From JBHHYS01 sp046757645 (GTDB lineage Bacteria; Acidobacteriota; Terriglobia; Acidiferrales; 2-02-FULL-67-57): 64,000 nucleotides of DNA. A program made the translations under genes and the position numbers. The notes beneath the pieces are model-generated. The model made no database searches. It was not told where the DNA came from and was given only the letters and a program-made list of their open reading frames with translations. This document shows, one piece after another, positions 1 through 9,836 of this stretch. How positions within the stretch are numbered: the first letter of the stretch is position 1; each line of letters opens with the position of its first letter. Location: positions 40,576-104,575 of the forward strand of contig JBHHYS010000001.1 of assembly GCA_046757645.1 (NCBI GenBank). Reading direction: 5' to 3'.

Positions 1-1269
1 GCGGGACGATTCCTCCAACACCAGGCCGAGGAGACCGCGACCCGGCTGATCGCCTACATCGAGCGCCTGGGCAAGAAGGTCGAGCAGGTAACCGCGGCGG
101 GGTCACTGCGGCGGGGCAAGGAAACCATCGGCGACTTGGACCTGCTGCTGATCTCCACGGACGCGGAGGCGGTGGGCCAACATGTTCTTGCCTACCCGGA
201 GGTGGCTGAGAAGATCGCCAAGGGCGAGAACAAGGTCAGCATGAAGCTGGCGAACGGCATTCAGGTGGACGTCCGCATCCTGGAAAAGAAGTCCTACGGG
301 GCGGCGCTGATGTATTTCACCGGGTCCAAGCCCCACAATATCACCCTGCGCAGCCGCGCCAAGGACAAGGGTTGGAAACTAAGCGAGTATGCCCTGGAAA
401 CCATCAAAGGCGGTAAATGGCTCGCGGGGCGTACGGAAGCGGAGGTCTACCAGAAGCTGGGGCTGGACTACATCGAGCCGGAGCTGCGCGAGGACACGGG
501 GGAAGTCGATGCCGCCGCCCAAGGCCGCCTGCCCAACCTGGTGCGCCTCCAGAACATTCGCGGCGACCTGCAGATGCACACCACGGCCACCGACGGCAAA
601 AACACCCTCGAGGAGATGGCCCAGGCAGCCCGGAAGCTCGGCTACGAATACATCGCCATCACCGACCACTCCAAGGCGGTGACGGTGGCCAACGGGATGG
701 ACGAAAAGCGCACCCTGGCTCACGCCAAGCGCATTCGGGAGCTGAACAAAAAACTGGCCGGCATTCGCCTGCTGGCGGGAATCGAAGTGGACATCCTGAA
801 GGAGGGGCGGCTGGACCTGGACGACGAGGTGCTGGCCCAGTTGGACGTGGTGGTGGGCTCGGTGCACTCCTATATGAACCTGGAGCCCGCCGCGATGACC
901 GCGCGCCTGCTGCGCGCCATCGAGAACCCGTACTTGAAAATTCTCGGCCACCCCACCGGACGGCTGCTACTCCGGCGGGAGGCGTTTCGGTATGACCTGG
1001 AGGCGGTGCTCGACGCCTGCAAGAAACACCGGGTGGCGGTGGAGTGCAATGCCTTTCCCGACCGGCTCGACCTCCGCGAGGTGGACCTGCGCGCCGCCAA
1101 GGAGCGCGGCGTCAAAGTCGTCATCTCCACCGACGCACATTCCACCACTCACCTGCCCTATATGAAGTACGGTGTCAAGATGGCCCGCCGGGGCTGGCTC
1201 GAAAAGCGCGACGTGCTCAACACCCTGCCCTGCGACCAACTCTTGAAAGCCCTGCGACCGAAGCCCTAA
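1..1269 (+). CDS. polX: DNA polymerase/3'-5' exonuclease PolX, 3' part
   Basis: Family X DNA polymerase fused to a PHP phosphoesterase domain, acting in gap-filling DNA repair. The frame is open from base 1, so the N-terminus lies outside the window. The polymerase palm is recognisable from AGSLRRGKETIGDLDLL, which carries the G-S helix and the first DxD catalytic aspartates. The PHP domain begins near DLQMHTTATDG (base 570) and keeps the metal-ligand motifs ITDHS, GIEVDI, GHPTGR and STDAHS, so the exonuclease looks intact. The stop is followed by 132 bp containing the metK promoter. An ATG at 136 lies inside the polymerase domain and is not the start. Confidence 0.93.
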   Translation, partial: AGRFLQHQAEETATRLIAYIERLGKKVEQVTAAGSLRRGKETIGDLDLLLISTDAEAVGQHVLAYPEVAEKIAKGENKVSMKLANGIQVDVRILEKKSYGAALMYFTGSKPHNITLRSRAKDKGWKLSEYALETIKGGKWLAGRTEAEVYQKLGLDYIEPELREDTGEVDAAAQGRLPNLVRLQNIRGDLQMHTTATDGKNTLEEMAQAARKLGYEYIAITDHSKAVTVANGMDEKRTLAHAKRIRELNKKLAGIRLLAGIEVDILKEGRLDLDDEVLAQLDVVVGSVHSYMNLEPAAMTARLLRAIENPYLKILGHPTGRLLLRREAFRYDLEAVLDACKKHRVAVECNAFPDRLDLREVDLRAAKERGVKVVISTDAHSTTHLPYMKYGVKMARRGWLEKRDVLNTLPCDQLLKALRPKP

Positions 1270-1303
1270 CCCGAGCGGTTTCGATGGTGCGGAGGCGATG
1301 GAA

Positions 1304-1332
1304 TTGACAGGGTGGGCGAGCTGTGTTAGGGT
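1304..1332 (+). promoter_or_regulatory. sigma-70-type promoter of metK
   Basis: TTGACA at 1304-1309, a 17-nt spacer and TAGGGT at 1327-1332, placed 69 bp before the metK start. The -35 box is a perfect consensus. No SAM-binding leader fold was recognised in the short leader. Confidence 0.6.
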
Positions 1333-1401
1333 TCGCGTTTTGCTGAGTCTGCTTTATAGTCGCAGGGCGAGCGTCAAGCACTACATTCATTCGGAGGCCT
1401 G

Positions 1402-2577
1402 ATGAGTCCTTCCGCGCGGCGTTATCTGTTCAGTTCGGAATCCGTCACCGAGGGTCACCCCGACAAAATTGCCGACCAGATTTCAGACGCGGTGCTCGAT
1501 GCGGTGCTCGAGCAGGACCCCTATGGTCGGGTGGCTTGCGAGGCCTTGCTGAGCACCGGCCTGGTGCTGGTGGCCGGCGAGATCACTACCACGGCCAGCC
1601 TGGATTTTCCCAAGATCACCCGGGAAACCATCCGGGATATCGGTTACACCGATGCTCGCCACGGATTGGACGCCGAAAGTTGCGCCGTGCTGGTTGCGGT
1701 GAAGGAACAGTCGCCGGACATCGCCCGCGGCGTCGATCCCGGCGGAGCGGGTGACCAGGGCTTGATGTTTGGCCTGGCCTGCGATGAAACCGACGAACTC
1801 ATGCCCCTGCCCATCATGCTCGCCCACCACTTGACCCAACAACTGGCGCGCGCCCGCCGCGATGGCTCGCTCGATTTTCTCCGCCCGGATGGCAAATCCC
1901 AGGTGACGGTCGAATACGAAAACGGCCGGCCGCGGCGGGTGGACACCGTGGTCATCGCTGCCCAGCACAGCGAAACCGCGAGCATCGAGACCCTGCGCGA
2001 AGGAATCCTGGAAAAAGTTGTGCGCCGCGTGGTTCCGGCCGGGATGCTCGACAACAACACCAAGTATCACATCAACCCCACCGGCCGCTTCGTCATCGGC
2101 GGCCCCCACGGCGATTGCGGGCTCACCGGGCGCAAAATCATCATGGACACCTACGGGGGCGCCGGCCACCACGGCGGCGGCTCGTTTTCCGGCAAGGACC
2201 CCACCAAGGTGGACCGCTCCGCCTCCTACATGGCGCGCTATGTGGCCAAGAACCTGGTCGCCGCCGGCCTGGCCCGGCGCCTGGAAGTTCAATTGGCTTA
2301 CGCCATCGGGGTGGCCGACCCAGTGTCAATTATGGTGGAGACATTCGGCACCGCGGAGGTCGAAGAGGAGCGCTTGGTGGAACTCATCCGCACCCACTTT
2401 CCCCTGACCCCGCGCGGCATCATTGACGCCCTTGACCTCCGGCGGCCCATCTATCGCAAGACCGCCGCCTACGGCCACTTCGGGCGCAGCGAGCCGGAGT
2501 TCACCTGGGAGCGGGTGGACAAGGCGGAGGAACTGCGGCGGGCGGCGGGGTTGGCGCGGGTCGCGGTCAAGCGCTAG
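1402..2577 (+). CDS. metK: S-adenosylmethionine synthetase
   Basis: Makes S-adenosylmethionine from methionine and ATP in the cytosol. The 391-residue length is normal. The N-terminus [20 protein letters not shown] holds the ATP-binding histidine and the metal aspartate. [10 protein letters not shown] and [16 protein letters not shown] are the two family signatures. The ATG at 1402 is supported by GGAGG at 1393-1397. ahcY follows 196 bp downstream on the same strand, so SAM synthesis and clearance of its by-product sit side by side, each with its own apparent promoter. Confidence 0.98.
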   Translation: MSPSARRYLFSSESVTEGHPDKIADQISDAVLDAVLEQDPYGRVACEALLSTGLVLVAGEITTTASLDFPKITRETIRDIGYTDARHGLDAESCAVLVAVKEQSPDIARGVDPGGAGDQGLMFGLACDETDELMPLPIMLAHHLTQQLARARRDGSLDFLRPDGKSQVTVEYENGRPRRVDTVVIAAQHSETASIETLREGILEKVVRRVVPAGMLDNNTKYHINPTGRFVIGGPHGDCGLTGRKIIMDTYGGAGHHGGGSFSGKDPTKVDRSASYMARYVAKNLVAAGLARRLEVQLAYAIGVADPVSIMVETFGTAEVEEERLVELIRTHFPLTPRGIIDALDLRRPIYRKTAAYGHFGRSEPEFTWERVDKAEELRRAAGLARVAVKR

Positions 2578-2704
2578 TGCTCGTCCCACTTGACGCGACG
2601 AAGATAAAGTCCCGACCCCGTGCTTTCGAGAACGAATACCGAGCGTCACCTACCCCAGGCAGGGTTTGGAGCCATAGGTAAGTTGGAGGGGAAGCCGGCG
2701 GCTC

Positions 2705-2733
2705 TTCCCGTCAAGCGCGGAAACGCGTAGAAT
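2705..2733 (+). promoter_or_regulatory. probable ahcY promoter
   Basis: TTCCCG at 2705-2710, a 17-nt spacer and TAGAAT at 2728-2733, ending 40 bp before the preferred ahcY start. The -35 is weak but the -10 and the spacing match the other promoters of this window. Confidence 0.4.
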
Positions 2734-2773
2734 CTTTTTAGATCGCAATTTCACCGGAGAGATGAGAAGAGGA

Positions 2774-4048
2774 ATGGCGACGACACCTCGGGTTTCCTGT
2801 GACATCAAAGATGCGGCGCTCGCGGAGCGTGGCCGGGTGCGCATCGAATGGGCCGACCAGCAGATGCCCGTGCTCAATCGCATTCGCCAGCGCTTCCGCC
2901 AGGAGCTCCCCCTGAAAGGTCTCCGCATCGCAGCCTGTCTGCACGTCACCAGCGAAACCGCCAACCTGGCCATTACCCTGCGGGCGGGCGGTGCCGAGGT
3001 TGCGCTCTGCGCCTCCAACCCTCTCAGCACCCAGGACGATGTCGCCTCCGCCCTGGTGGGCGACTTTTCCATCCCGGTGTTCGCCATCCGGGGAGAAGAC
3101 AACCCCACCTACTACTCGCACATCAACGCCACCCTCGACATCCAACCCCACCTCACCCTGGATGATGGAGCCGATCTGGTGAGCACTGCCCTCACTCGGC
3201 GCACCGATGCCCTGGCCCAAATCCGCGGCGGCACCGAAGAGACCACCACCGGCGTGGTGCGCTTGCGCAGCATGGGGCAGCAGGGCGTGCTCCGCTACCC
3301 CATCATCGCCATCAACGACGCCCCCACCAAGTACCTGTTCGATAACCGTTACGGCACTGGCCAGTCCACCATTGACGGGATCATCCGCGCCACCAACCTG
3401 CTCTTGGCCGGCCTCACCATCGTGGTGGGCGGCTACGGTTGGTGCGGACGTGGCATCGCCCTGCGCGCACGGGGGTTGGGCGCGCACGTCATCGTCACCG
3501 AAGTGGATCCCACCCGGGCGCTCGAGGCGGCCATGGACGGCAATCGGGTCATGCCCATGGCGCAGGCGGCGAGCCTCGGCGACCTCTTTGTGACTGCCAC
3601 GGGCGACAAGGGCGTGCTGCGGGCCGAACACTTTGCGCAGATGAAGCACGGCGCCGTGCTCGCCAACTCCGGCCACTTTAACGTGGAGATCGATATCCCC
3701 GCCCTGGAGAAGATGGCTGCCAGCAAGCGCCGCAGCCGGGAATCGGTTGAGGAATACACCTTGCCGGACGGGCGAAAGATTTACCTGCTGGCGGAGGGTC
3801 GCTTGGTCAACCTGGGGAGCGCGGAGGGGCATCCCTCGTCGGTGATGGACATGAGTTTTTCCAACCAAGCGCTCTCGGTGGAATATCTGGCGCAGAACGC
3901 CGGGAAGCTCGAAAACAAGGTCTATCCCGTGCCGGCGGAAATTGACCGGCAGGTGGCGCGCTTGAAGCTGGAGGCGATGGGCATCGGCATCGACCAACTC
4001 ACCCCCGAGCAGCAGCGCTACCTGAGCTCGTGGTCGGAAGGCACCTAA
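2774..4048 (+). CDS. ahcY: adenosylhomocysteinase
   Basis: Hydrolyses S-adenosylhomocysteine, the inhibitory product of SAM-dependent methylation, to adenosine and homocysteine. Visible features are the substrate-domain segment [13 protein letters not shown], the motif [13 protein letters not shown], and the Rossmann NAD site [20 protein letters not shown]. The C-terminus ends in the form YLSSWSEGT, as in the bacterial/archaeal short subtype. Two in-frame ATGs exist. The one at 2762 directly abuts GGAGAG with no spacing, so 2774 (MATTPRV, 424 aa) is preferred, preceded by the purine run AGAAGAGG. The longer form is not excluded. Confidence 0.96.
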   Translation: MATTPRVSCDIKDAALAERGRVRIEWADQQMPVLNRIRQRFRQELPLKGLRIAACLHVTSETANLAITLRAGGAEVALCASNPLSTQDDVASALVGDFSIPVFAIRGEDNPTYYSHINATLDIQPHLTLDDGADLVSTALTRRTDALAQIRGGTEETTTGVVRLRSMGQQGVLRYPIIAINDAPTKYLFDNRYGTGQSTIDGIIRATNLLLAGLTIVVGGYGWCGRGIALRARGLGAHVIVTEVDPTRALEAAMDGNRVMPMAQAASLGDLFVTATGDKGVLRAEHFAQMKHGAVLANSGHFNVEIDIPALEKMAASKRRSRESVEEYTLPDGRKIYLLAEGRLVNLGSAEGHPSSVMDMSFSNQALSVEYLAQNAGKLENKVYPVPAEIDRQVARLKLEAMGIGIDQLTPEQQRYLSSWSEGT

Positions 4049-4153
4049 GCAGCCGGCGGCACCACGGGCTGCTCTCCCTGATTTCACTCGCATGCGCTAC
4101 AAACACAACTCCGGCCCTACAACCATGCGGGGTTGCGCCTGGCTGGATGAGCG

Positions 4154-5614
4154 ATGATGCGGGATTGGGCCCAGTGGGCACTCGATACCGCCGCCGCCCG
4201 CGGCGCCACCTACGCCGACGTACGGGTGCTCGACACCCGCCAGCGCACCCTCTCGACCAAGAACGGCAAGGTGGGAACGCTGGCGGAGAGCGAGTCGCTC
4301 GGCTTGGGCGTGAGGGTGATTGCCGAGGGGGCCTGGGGTTTCGCCGCCACCGACCGCTTGACCCGGGAGCCGATTGATGCCACCGCAGCCCGGGCGGTCG
4401 CGCTGGCCCGCGCCAGCGCCCGGGTCAAGAAGAAGGATGTGGCCTTGGCGCCGGAAGAGAAGATCACCGCTTTCTGGCAAACGCCCATCGAGAAAGACCC
4501 CTTCGCCGTGCCGCTCGAGGAAATGATGAAGCTGCTGTTTCGGGCGGACGAAGAGATGCGCCGCGTGCCGGGGCTCACCCTGGCGGAGACCTCCATGGCC
4601 TTCAGCCGCCAGGAGCAACTCTTTGCCAGCACCCTGGGGAGTGAGATTCGGCAGGTGAAGGTGATCTCCGGCGCGGGCTTGGTTGCCACTTCCTTTGCCC
4701 ACAACGAAATCCAAAGACGTAGCTACCCGAACTCCTTCGGCGGCCAGTACGCCAGCGCCGGCTACGAGCTGATTGAGCGCCTCCAACTGGTGGAGAATGC
4801 CCGGCGGGCGGCGGAGGAAGCCGTGGCGCTGCACAAAGCCGACCAGTGCCCGAAAGGTCGGCGGACGCTGATTCTGGACAGCTCCCAGCTCGCCCTGCAG
4901 ATCCACGAGTCCATCGGGCACCCCATCGAACTCGACCGTGTCCTGGGCACCGAGGCCAACTTCGCCGGCACTAGTTTTCTCTCCCTGGACCAGCTCGGCC
5001 GCCTACAGTACGGCTCTGAAATCGTCAACGTGGTGGCGGACGCGCGCCTGGAGCACGGTCCCGGTCTGGGCACCTTCGGCTACGACGACGAAGGCGTACC
5101 GGCGCAGTGCATCGACATCATCAAGGACGGCCGCTTTCTCGGCTACCTCAGCTCGCGGGAAACCGCGCCGGTCATCGGCCTCGCCCGCTCCGGCGGCACC
5201 GTGCGCGCCCAAAGCTGGAACCGCATTCCTCTGATTCGCATGACCAACGTCAGCCTGCTACCCGGACGCTGGAAGCTCGCCGACCTGATCGCCGATACCG
5301 ACGACGGGCTTTATCTGGAAACCAACCGCAGCTGGAGCATTGACGACCGGCGCTACCATTTCCAGTTCGGCACGGAAATCGCCTGGGAGATCAAAGCGGG
5401 GAAGAAGACCCGTATGCTGAAGAACCCCTCCTACAGTGGCATCACCACCGAGTTCTGGAACAGTTGCGACGCCATCGCCCACCGCGACTACTGGACCCTG
5501 TGGGGCACCCCCAACTGCGGCAAAGGTCAGCCCATGCAAACCATGGGCACCGGCCACGGCGCCGCCCCCGCGCGCTTCCGCAATGTGCACGTTGGAGTGG
5601 CCTATGCTCAGTGA
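4154..5614 (+). CDS. tldD: TldD family metalloprotease, catalytic subunit
   Basis: Catalytic half of the TldD/TldE (PmbA) heterodimeric zinc protease, which degrades unfolded peptides and matures peptide precursors such as microcin B17 in E. coli. The family HExxxH zinc motif is present as IHESIGHPIELDR near residue 253, followed by GTEANFAGTSFL. Length (486 aa) is typical. The downstream pmbA overlaps its stop by 11 nt, the usual two-gene arrangement. ATG codons at 4154 and 4157 are both possible and neither has a strong ribosome site. Confidence 0.95.
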   Translation: MMRDWAQWALDTAAARGATYADVRVLDTRQRTLSTKNGKVGTLAESESLGLGVRVIAEGAWGFAATDRLTREPIDATAARAVALARASARVKKKDVALAPEEKITAFWQTPIEKDPFAVPLEEMMKLLFRADEEMRRVPGLTLAETSMAFSRQEQLFASTLGSEIRQVKVISGAGLVATSFAHNEIQRRSYPNSFGGQYASAGYELIERLQLVENARRAAEEAVALHKADQCPKGRRTLILDSSQLALQIHESIGHPIELDRVLGTEANFAGTSFLSLDQLGRLQYGSEIVNVVADARLEHGPGLGTFGYDDEGVPAQCIDIIKDGRFLGYLSSRETAPVIGLARSGGTVRAQSWNRIPLIRMTNVSLLPGRWKLADLIADTDDGLYLETNRSWSIDDRRYHFQFGTEIAWEIKAGKKTRMLKNPSYSGITTEFWNSCDAIAHRDYWTLWGTPNCGKGQPMQTMGTGHGAAPARFRNVHVGVAYAQ

Positions 5615-6935
5615 GACGCGCTGCCAGGAAATCTTCGAGACCATCCAGCGCGCCAGTTCAGCCGATGAAACCGAAGTGTTTCTGGCGGCGAGTGAGTCCA
5701 CGCTGACGCGCTTCGCCAATAACATCATCCACCAAAACGTGGCTGAAGAGGGAATTGACGTCTCCGTCCGCGCGCTGGTGGAGGGTCGCACCGCCCGCGC
5801 CTCCACCAACAAGACGGACGCGGCGGCGCTGGGTCGCGTAGCCGAACAGGCGGTGACCAGTGCCCGCTGGCAGCCGCGCGACCCTGACCTGCTGCCCCTG
5901 CCCGAACCGCAGTCCTACCGCAGCCTAGACCGTTACTGCGAGCTGACAGCTCAGCTCACACCCCAGGCCCGCGCCCAGGCGGTCAAGAAGGTAGTGGAGC
6001 GCGCGGACCGAAACCACCTCACCGCCGCCGGGGTCTTTTCCAACGGCAGCCTCACCCAGGCGCTGCTCAACTCCCGCGGCTTGTTCGCCTACCACCGGGA
6101 AACCAAGGCAGAGTTCTCCGTCACCTACCTGGATGGCGGCTCCGGCTGGGCGAAAGGCAACTTCACCCGCGCCAGCCAATTGGACGTTGAAAAGTTGGCG
6201 GCGCGTGCCTGCCAGAAGGCCCTCAAAAGCCGGGAGCCGAAAGAGATCCCCCCTGGACGCTACACCGTCATCTTGGAGCCCGCCGCGGTGCTCGATCTGG
6301 TGGGATTTCTCTTCTACGACTTCGCCGGCACCGCGGTGCTCGATCAGCGCAGTTGCTTCACCCAGCAAATCGGAAAGAAGGTTTTCGGGGACAACATTTC
6401 CATTTGGGATGATGTCTACCACCCTTTGCAAGCCGGAGCGCCCTGGGACGGCGAGGGAATGGCTCGCGGCGCCGTGCAATTGGTGGACCGCGGCGTGCTG
6501 AATAATCTGGTCTACGCCCGCCACACCGCCAAGAGGATGAACACCGATGCCACCGGGCACGGCCTGCTTCTGCCGAACGAGTGGGGCGAAGCACCGCTGA
6601 ATCTGGTGTTTGCCGGCGGAACCACTTCGCTCGAGGCGATGATCCGCGCCACCGACCGCGGGGTGCTGGTCACGCGTCTGTGGTACATCCGCGAAGTCGA
6701 CCCCTATGAGAAAATCCTGACCGGGATGACGCGGGACGGCACCTTCTACGTCGAAGCGGGCAAGATCCAACACCCCATTCGCAACCTGCGCTTCAACCAA
6801 AGCCTCAAAGAGATGTTGAATCAGGTGGAGGTGCTGGGCCCGGCGGTGCGGGCCGCCGGCGAGGAGTCCTTTGAGATGGTGGTCCCGGCGATGCGGGTGG
6901 CCAACTTCCACTTCACCGAAGTCACGAAATATTAG
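5604..6935 (+). CDS. pmbA: TldE/PmbA family protein, non-catalytic partner of TldD
   Basis: Partner subunit of TldD with the same fold but no HExxxH motif, as is normal for TldE. The open frame runs further upstream, but the ATG at 5604 (MLSETRCQEIF) has GGAG at 5594-5597 and overlaps the tldD stop by 11 nt, which implies translational coupling. The encoded protein is 443 aa, the usual length. C-terminal segments such as GGTTSLEAMIRATDRG and EVDPYEKILTGMTRDGTFYV match the family. Nothing near it identifies a dedicated peptide substrate. Confidence 0.94.
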   Translation: MLSETRCQEIFETIQRASSADETEVFLAASESTLTRFANNIIHQNVAEEGIDVSVRALVEGRTARASTNKTDAAALGRVAEQAVTSARWQPRDPDLLPLPEPQSYRSLDRYCELTAQLTPQARAQAVKKVVERADRNHLTAAGVFSNGSLTQALLNSRGLFAYHRETKAEFSVTYLDGGSGWAKGNFTRASQLDVEKLAARACQKALKSREPKEIPPGRYTVILEPAAVLDLVGFLFYDFAGTAVLDQRSCFTQQIGKKVFGDNISIWDDVYHPLQAGAPWDGEGMARGAVQLVDRGVLNNLVYARHTAKRMNTDATGHGLLLPNEWGEAPLNLVFAGGTTSLEAMIRATDRGVLVTRLWYIREVDPYEKILTGMTRDGTFYVEAGKIQHPIRNLRFNQSLKEMLNQVEVLGPAVRAAGEESFEMVVPAMRVANFHFTEVTKY

Positions 6936-6989
6936 AAACAGCGAGCCTATCCCGTCGCCTCTCGCCGACCGCGAGCGAATCAGGCTGAG

Positions 6990-7610
6990 ATGAATCGCTT
7001 CTTCACCTACCTGCACCGCCGGTCGCGCGAAAAAAAGTACTGGCTGTTCTGGGAGCTGCTCCAGCCCACGCCGGCAACGCGCATCCTCAACGTGGGCGCC
7101 AGCGGCCGCACAATCGGCCTGCAGGAGCAGTTCGAAACCTTCTATCCCCATTCTGCTCGGGTTGTGGGCGGCGGCCTCTCATTCGCCGACGTAGAGGACT
7201 ATGCACGCAGCTTTGCCGAGGTGCGAGCCGTGGTGTTTGACGGCTGCGCGCTGCCCTTCGCCAACCAGTCCTTTGACATCGTGTATTCGAACGCGGTGCT
7301 CGAGCACCTCCCTACCTGGGAAGCCCAGCGGCAGTTTGCCGCCGAGGTGCGCCGCGTGGGCCGCAACTGGTTCGTCACCACACCCAATTTCTGGTATCCC
7401 ATCGAAGCCCACTACCATCTCCCCCTGGTGCAGTTTCTTCCCCACCACTGGCAGCGCGGGTTGGCGCGGGCCCTGGGCAAGACACCCTATCCGAGACTGC
7501 GGCTGCTCAGCGCGCGTCAATTGCGGCGGCTGTTTCCCGAGAGCCAGATTCTCGGCTGCCGGGTAACCTTTTATCCGGAGACGCTGGTGGCGGTGCGCCG
7601 GCTGACGTAG
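6990..7610 (+). CDS. class I SAM-dependent methyltransferase
   Basis: A 206-residue single-domain methyltransferase of the Methyltransf_11 type. Motif I appears as ILNVGASGRTIG (residues 28-39) and the post-II/motif IV region as FDIVYSNAVLEHLPTW. The N-terminus YLHRRSREKKYWLFWELLQP resembles those of small methyltransferases acting on envelope or secondary metabolites, but the substrate cannot be read from sequence. It follows pmbA by 54 bp and converges with the gene at 7726. A GC-rich hairpin region lies in the 115-bp gap. Confidence 0.8.
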   Translation: MNRFFTYLHRRSREKKYWLFWELLQPTPATRILNVGASGRTIGLQEQFETFYPHSARVVGGGLSFADVEDYARSFAEVRAVVFDGCALPFANQSFDIVYSNAVLEHLPTWEAQRQFAAEVRRVGRNWFVTTPNFWYPIEAHYHLPLVQFLPHHWQRGLARALGKTPYPRLRLLSARQLRRLFPESQILGCRVTFYPETLVAVRRLT

Positions 7611-7620
7611 CGCGAGCAAG

Positions 7621-7725
7621 TTCCCGTCCCACCAACCTGCCTGCCTGCTGCCCGCCTCCCGGCGGCGCAGGCTTCGCTCCCGACGGCGGAGGGACGGGGT
7701 TTGGTGCGATTGGGTTCGAACGGCA
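7621..7725. repeat. convergent intergenic region with hairpin and TGCCGTTCGAAC repeat
   Basis: Contains CTGCCTGCCTGC runs followed by a GC-rich stem GCCTGC/GCAGGC near 7642-7672, a plausible shared terminator without a T-tract. On the minus strand the 12-mer TGCCGTTCGAAC (7725-7714) directly follows the TAG of the 7726 gene. The same 12-mer family recurs at 25519, 30878 and 35865. Confidence 0.5.
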
Positions 7726-8739
7726 CTAAGGCGGGGGTTGACCCGGCAGGAATTCGAGGGTGCGGAAAACCTTGCGAAGAATAGCCTGCTGGAAACTACG
7801 GGTCTCGCCGGCCGCGGTCAGCCCCAGCAGAGTGTATTGCTGCCCGCCGCGGGCGAAGTAAACCGCCAGCCCGCTCCAGAATCGTCCTTCCGCCGAGCCG
7901 GTAAAACTGCGTTCCACGGCCGGCAGGCCGGCCACCCTGGTCGGCCGGTCCTGGTCGCGGCGGTAATTTTCGTAGAGTCGCTGCAGGTTTCGTTCCGATT
8001 GGCGGATGTAGTCGGCCAGCTTCCCCTTGTAGGTTTCCCGTCCAATCAGCAGCAGCGTGGTTTCGTCGGGTGTCCCCAGCACGGCCACCAGAGGACTTTC
8101 GGGTTTGATGAGCTGAGGATAAGAGCGCCAGGTGGGCGGCTTGAACATCTGGAAACGATAGCTTTCGTTGACGTACTGGGTGCCGGTGAGGTGCTCGATA
8201 ATCTTTTCCGGCCGTGCCAGTGCGGCTGGCAGGGCCGGGCGGCGGGCTTCTTTCCGCCGGGCTAGCGTTTCTCTTCTGGCGGGTTTCGGCTTGGGTCTCT
8301 CGGTAACCAGCTTGGCAGATTTCTTGCCCGAAGCCGGCGGCGCTTTCTCAGGCGTTGCTTTCGCCGCCGTTTCTTTCTTGGCAGGTTCGGGTTGAGCCTT
8401 CTCGGTAGCGAGTTTCCCCGGCTTCTTGGCAGCGCGCTTCGCGGGTTTTTGAGCCGAAGCCGGCGGGACTTTTTCGGGTACTCCTCTTGAGGGCCCGCGG
8501 GTCGCCGGCTTCTCCGCGGGCGACGTGACAAAGAGGATGCGGGCGATGCGGTCCTGGTAAATAATCGCAAAGCCGAAGCTGGTTTCCACCCGGAAGGCGC
8601 CGTTCTCGTAGCCCACGATTTTGCCCACCAGCTTAGTGCTGTCTTTCAGGTAAAACTCTTCCGCGGCGGCGGGCGCCACGCTCAGAAAAAGTGTCGCGAG
8701 CGTCACGGTCAGAATTCTTGCAGCCGGTCGGGAAATCAT
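7726..8739 (-). CDS. secreted Lys/Pro/Ala-rich protein with C-terminal PsbP/DcrB-like domain
   Basis: Unrecognised exported protein of 337 aa. It has a signal peptide (MISRPAARILTVTLATLFLS, then VAPAAAEE), a small N-terminal domain with the pattern LKDSTKLVGKIVGYENGAF, and a low-complexity linker of two imperfect PEKxPPAS...KP repeats rich in Lys, Ala and Pro. The C-terminal domain (from about residue 185) contains YRFQMFKPPTWRSYP and looks like the DcrB/PsbP fold. A GTG start at 8757 would add six residues. The ATG at 8739 is preferred because it opens the signal peptide. The linker suggests cell-wall or envelope spanning. Function is unknown. Confidence 0.7.
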   Translation of the reverse strand: MISRPAARILTVTLATLFLSVAPAAAEEFYLKDSTKLVGKIVGYENGAFRVETSFGFAIIYQDRIARILFVTSPAEKPATRGPSRGVPEKVPPASAQKPAKRAAKKPGKLATEKAQPEPAKKETAAKATPEKAPPASGKKSAKLVTERPKPKPARRETLARRKEARRPALPAALARPEKIIEHLTGTQYVNESYRFQMFKPPTWRSYPQLIKPESPLVAVLGTPDETTLLLIGRETYKGKLADYIRQSERNLQRLYENYRRDQDRPTRVAGLPAVERSFTGSAEGRFWSGLAVYFARGGQQYTLLGLTAAGETRSFQQAILRKVFRTLEFLPGQPPP

Positions 8740-8794
8740 TGTCCGAAAGTATGACACCGGGCGGCGGCGCTTGTAAAGCCGAACTCCGTCGGCA

Positions 8795-9691
8795 CTACTT
8801 CGATTGACAGAAGACGTAGCCGAGCACGCGGTAGATCAATTTGGCGGCCAGGAAGTCGGCGGCGTGCAATCCGGGCGTGGGCAGCAGTTCCACCACGTCC
8901 ATGCCCACCAGGGTGCGCCGGCGCGCCACGATGCGCAGCAGGTGGGTAACCTGCTCCCAGCTCAGGCCGCCGGGTTCCGGAGTGCCGGTGGCGGGCATGA
9001 TGGAGGGGTCCAGCCCGTCGAGGTCGAGGGTTAAATAGACGTGCGGCGAAAGAGCCGCCGCCACCTCCTCGGCCCATTGCGTTGCCGGGCGCTTAACAAT
9101 GTCTTTCGCCCAGAAGATTCGGGTGTTGAGCTTGGGAATCTCGGCGGCTTCCTCCTTCGACAGACTGCGGATGCCCACTTGCACGGCCGGGCAGGTCTCG
9201 AGCACACGCCGCAGGGCGCAGGCGTGGCTGGAGGGGTTGCCCTGGTAGCTCTCCCGCAGGTCGGCATGGGCATCGATCTGCAGCACGGTGAGGTCGGAGA
9301 ACTTGCGCGCTGCTGCCGACACCGCCGCCGGCGTCAAACTGTGCTCGCCGCCCAGCAGGACGGGGAATTTGCCTTCCTCCAGGAGAGCCATAACCGTGGT
9401 GCGGATATGGGCCAGCACGCTATCCAGCGAGCCCTCTTCAGTCTCCATCTCTTCCAGCGTGGCGATGCCGATGCGCGGGTAGGTTTCCCCGCCGAGCTCG
9501 TCGTCAAACGTTTCCATGTTCCGGGACGCCTCGATGATGGCACCCGGACCCTTGCGGGTACCGCGAGCGTAGGTGGTGGTGCGTTCGAGCGGCACCGGCA
9601 CCACCACCGCCCGTGCGCGTTCGTAGCGGGCGTACTCGTCTTCGATCCCCGCAAACCGAAAAGGCGGCGACGGCGGATAGCTTTTCAGCAT
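8795..9691 (-). CDS. speB: agmatinase/arginase family ureohydrolase
   Basis: Manganese ureohydrolase, most likely splitting agmatine to putrescine and urea. Metal-ligand motifs are complete: GGEHSL, IDAHADLRESYQG and LDLDGLDPSIMPATGTPEPG. The 298-residue length is normal. The ATG at 9691 (MLKSYPPSPPF) is chosen over an upstream TTG because AGAAGG lies just before it. It diverges from the DHS-like gene at 9837, and the arginine decarboxylase that would supply agmatine is at 11086, so arginine to agmatine to putrescine is encoded locally. Guanidinobutyrase or another guanidino substrate remains possible. Confidence 0.9.
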   Translation of the reverse strand: MLKSYPPSPPFRFAGIEDEYARYERARAVVVPVPLERTTTYARGTRKGPGAIIEASRNMETFDDELGGETYPRIGIATLEEMETEEGSLDSVLAHIRTTVMALLEEGKFPVLLGGEHSLTPAAVSAAARKFSDLTVLQIDAHADLRESYQGNPSSHACALRRVLETCPAVQVGIRSLSKEEAAEIPKLNTRIFWAKDIVKRPATQWAEEVAAALSPHVYLTLDLDGLDPSIMPATGTPEPGGLSWEQVTHLLRIVARRRTLVGMDVVELLPTPGLHAADFLAAKLIYRVLGYVFCQSK

Positions 9692-9765
9692 CGGTGCCCT
9701 TCTTTTAGCATCCCACGGCACGGCACACAAGTGCTGAGATTCGAGGACCTCGAAGAAATTTTTCG

Positions 9766-9794
9766 CTGAAAGGATTTTGCGCGCAGGTTATACT
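9766..9794 (+). promoter_or_regulatory. probable promoter of the DHS-like gene
   Basis: CTGAAA at 9766-9771, a 17-nt spacer and TATACT at 9789-9794. The distance to the start at 9837 is 42 bp. The -10 is nearly consensus. Confidence 0.45.
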
Positions 9795-9836
9795 CTACCG
9801 GGCGAGATCAGAATCCAGCCAGCGAGGAACAGCAAA

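Noticed and set aside
2578..2761. Possible SAM or SAH riboswitch before ahcY or metK
   Set aside because: No conserved core of a SAM or SAH aptamer could be recognised, and ordinary promoter boxes explain the gaps.
9692..9730. TTG start that would lengthen the agmatinase by 13 residues
   Set aside because: The ATG at 9691 has AGAAGG at good spacing, and the extra residues do not match the family.
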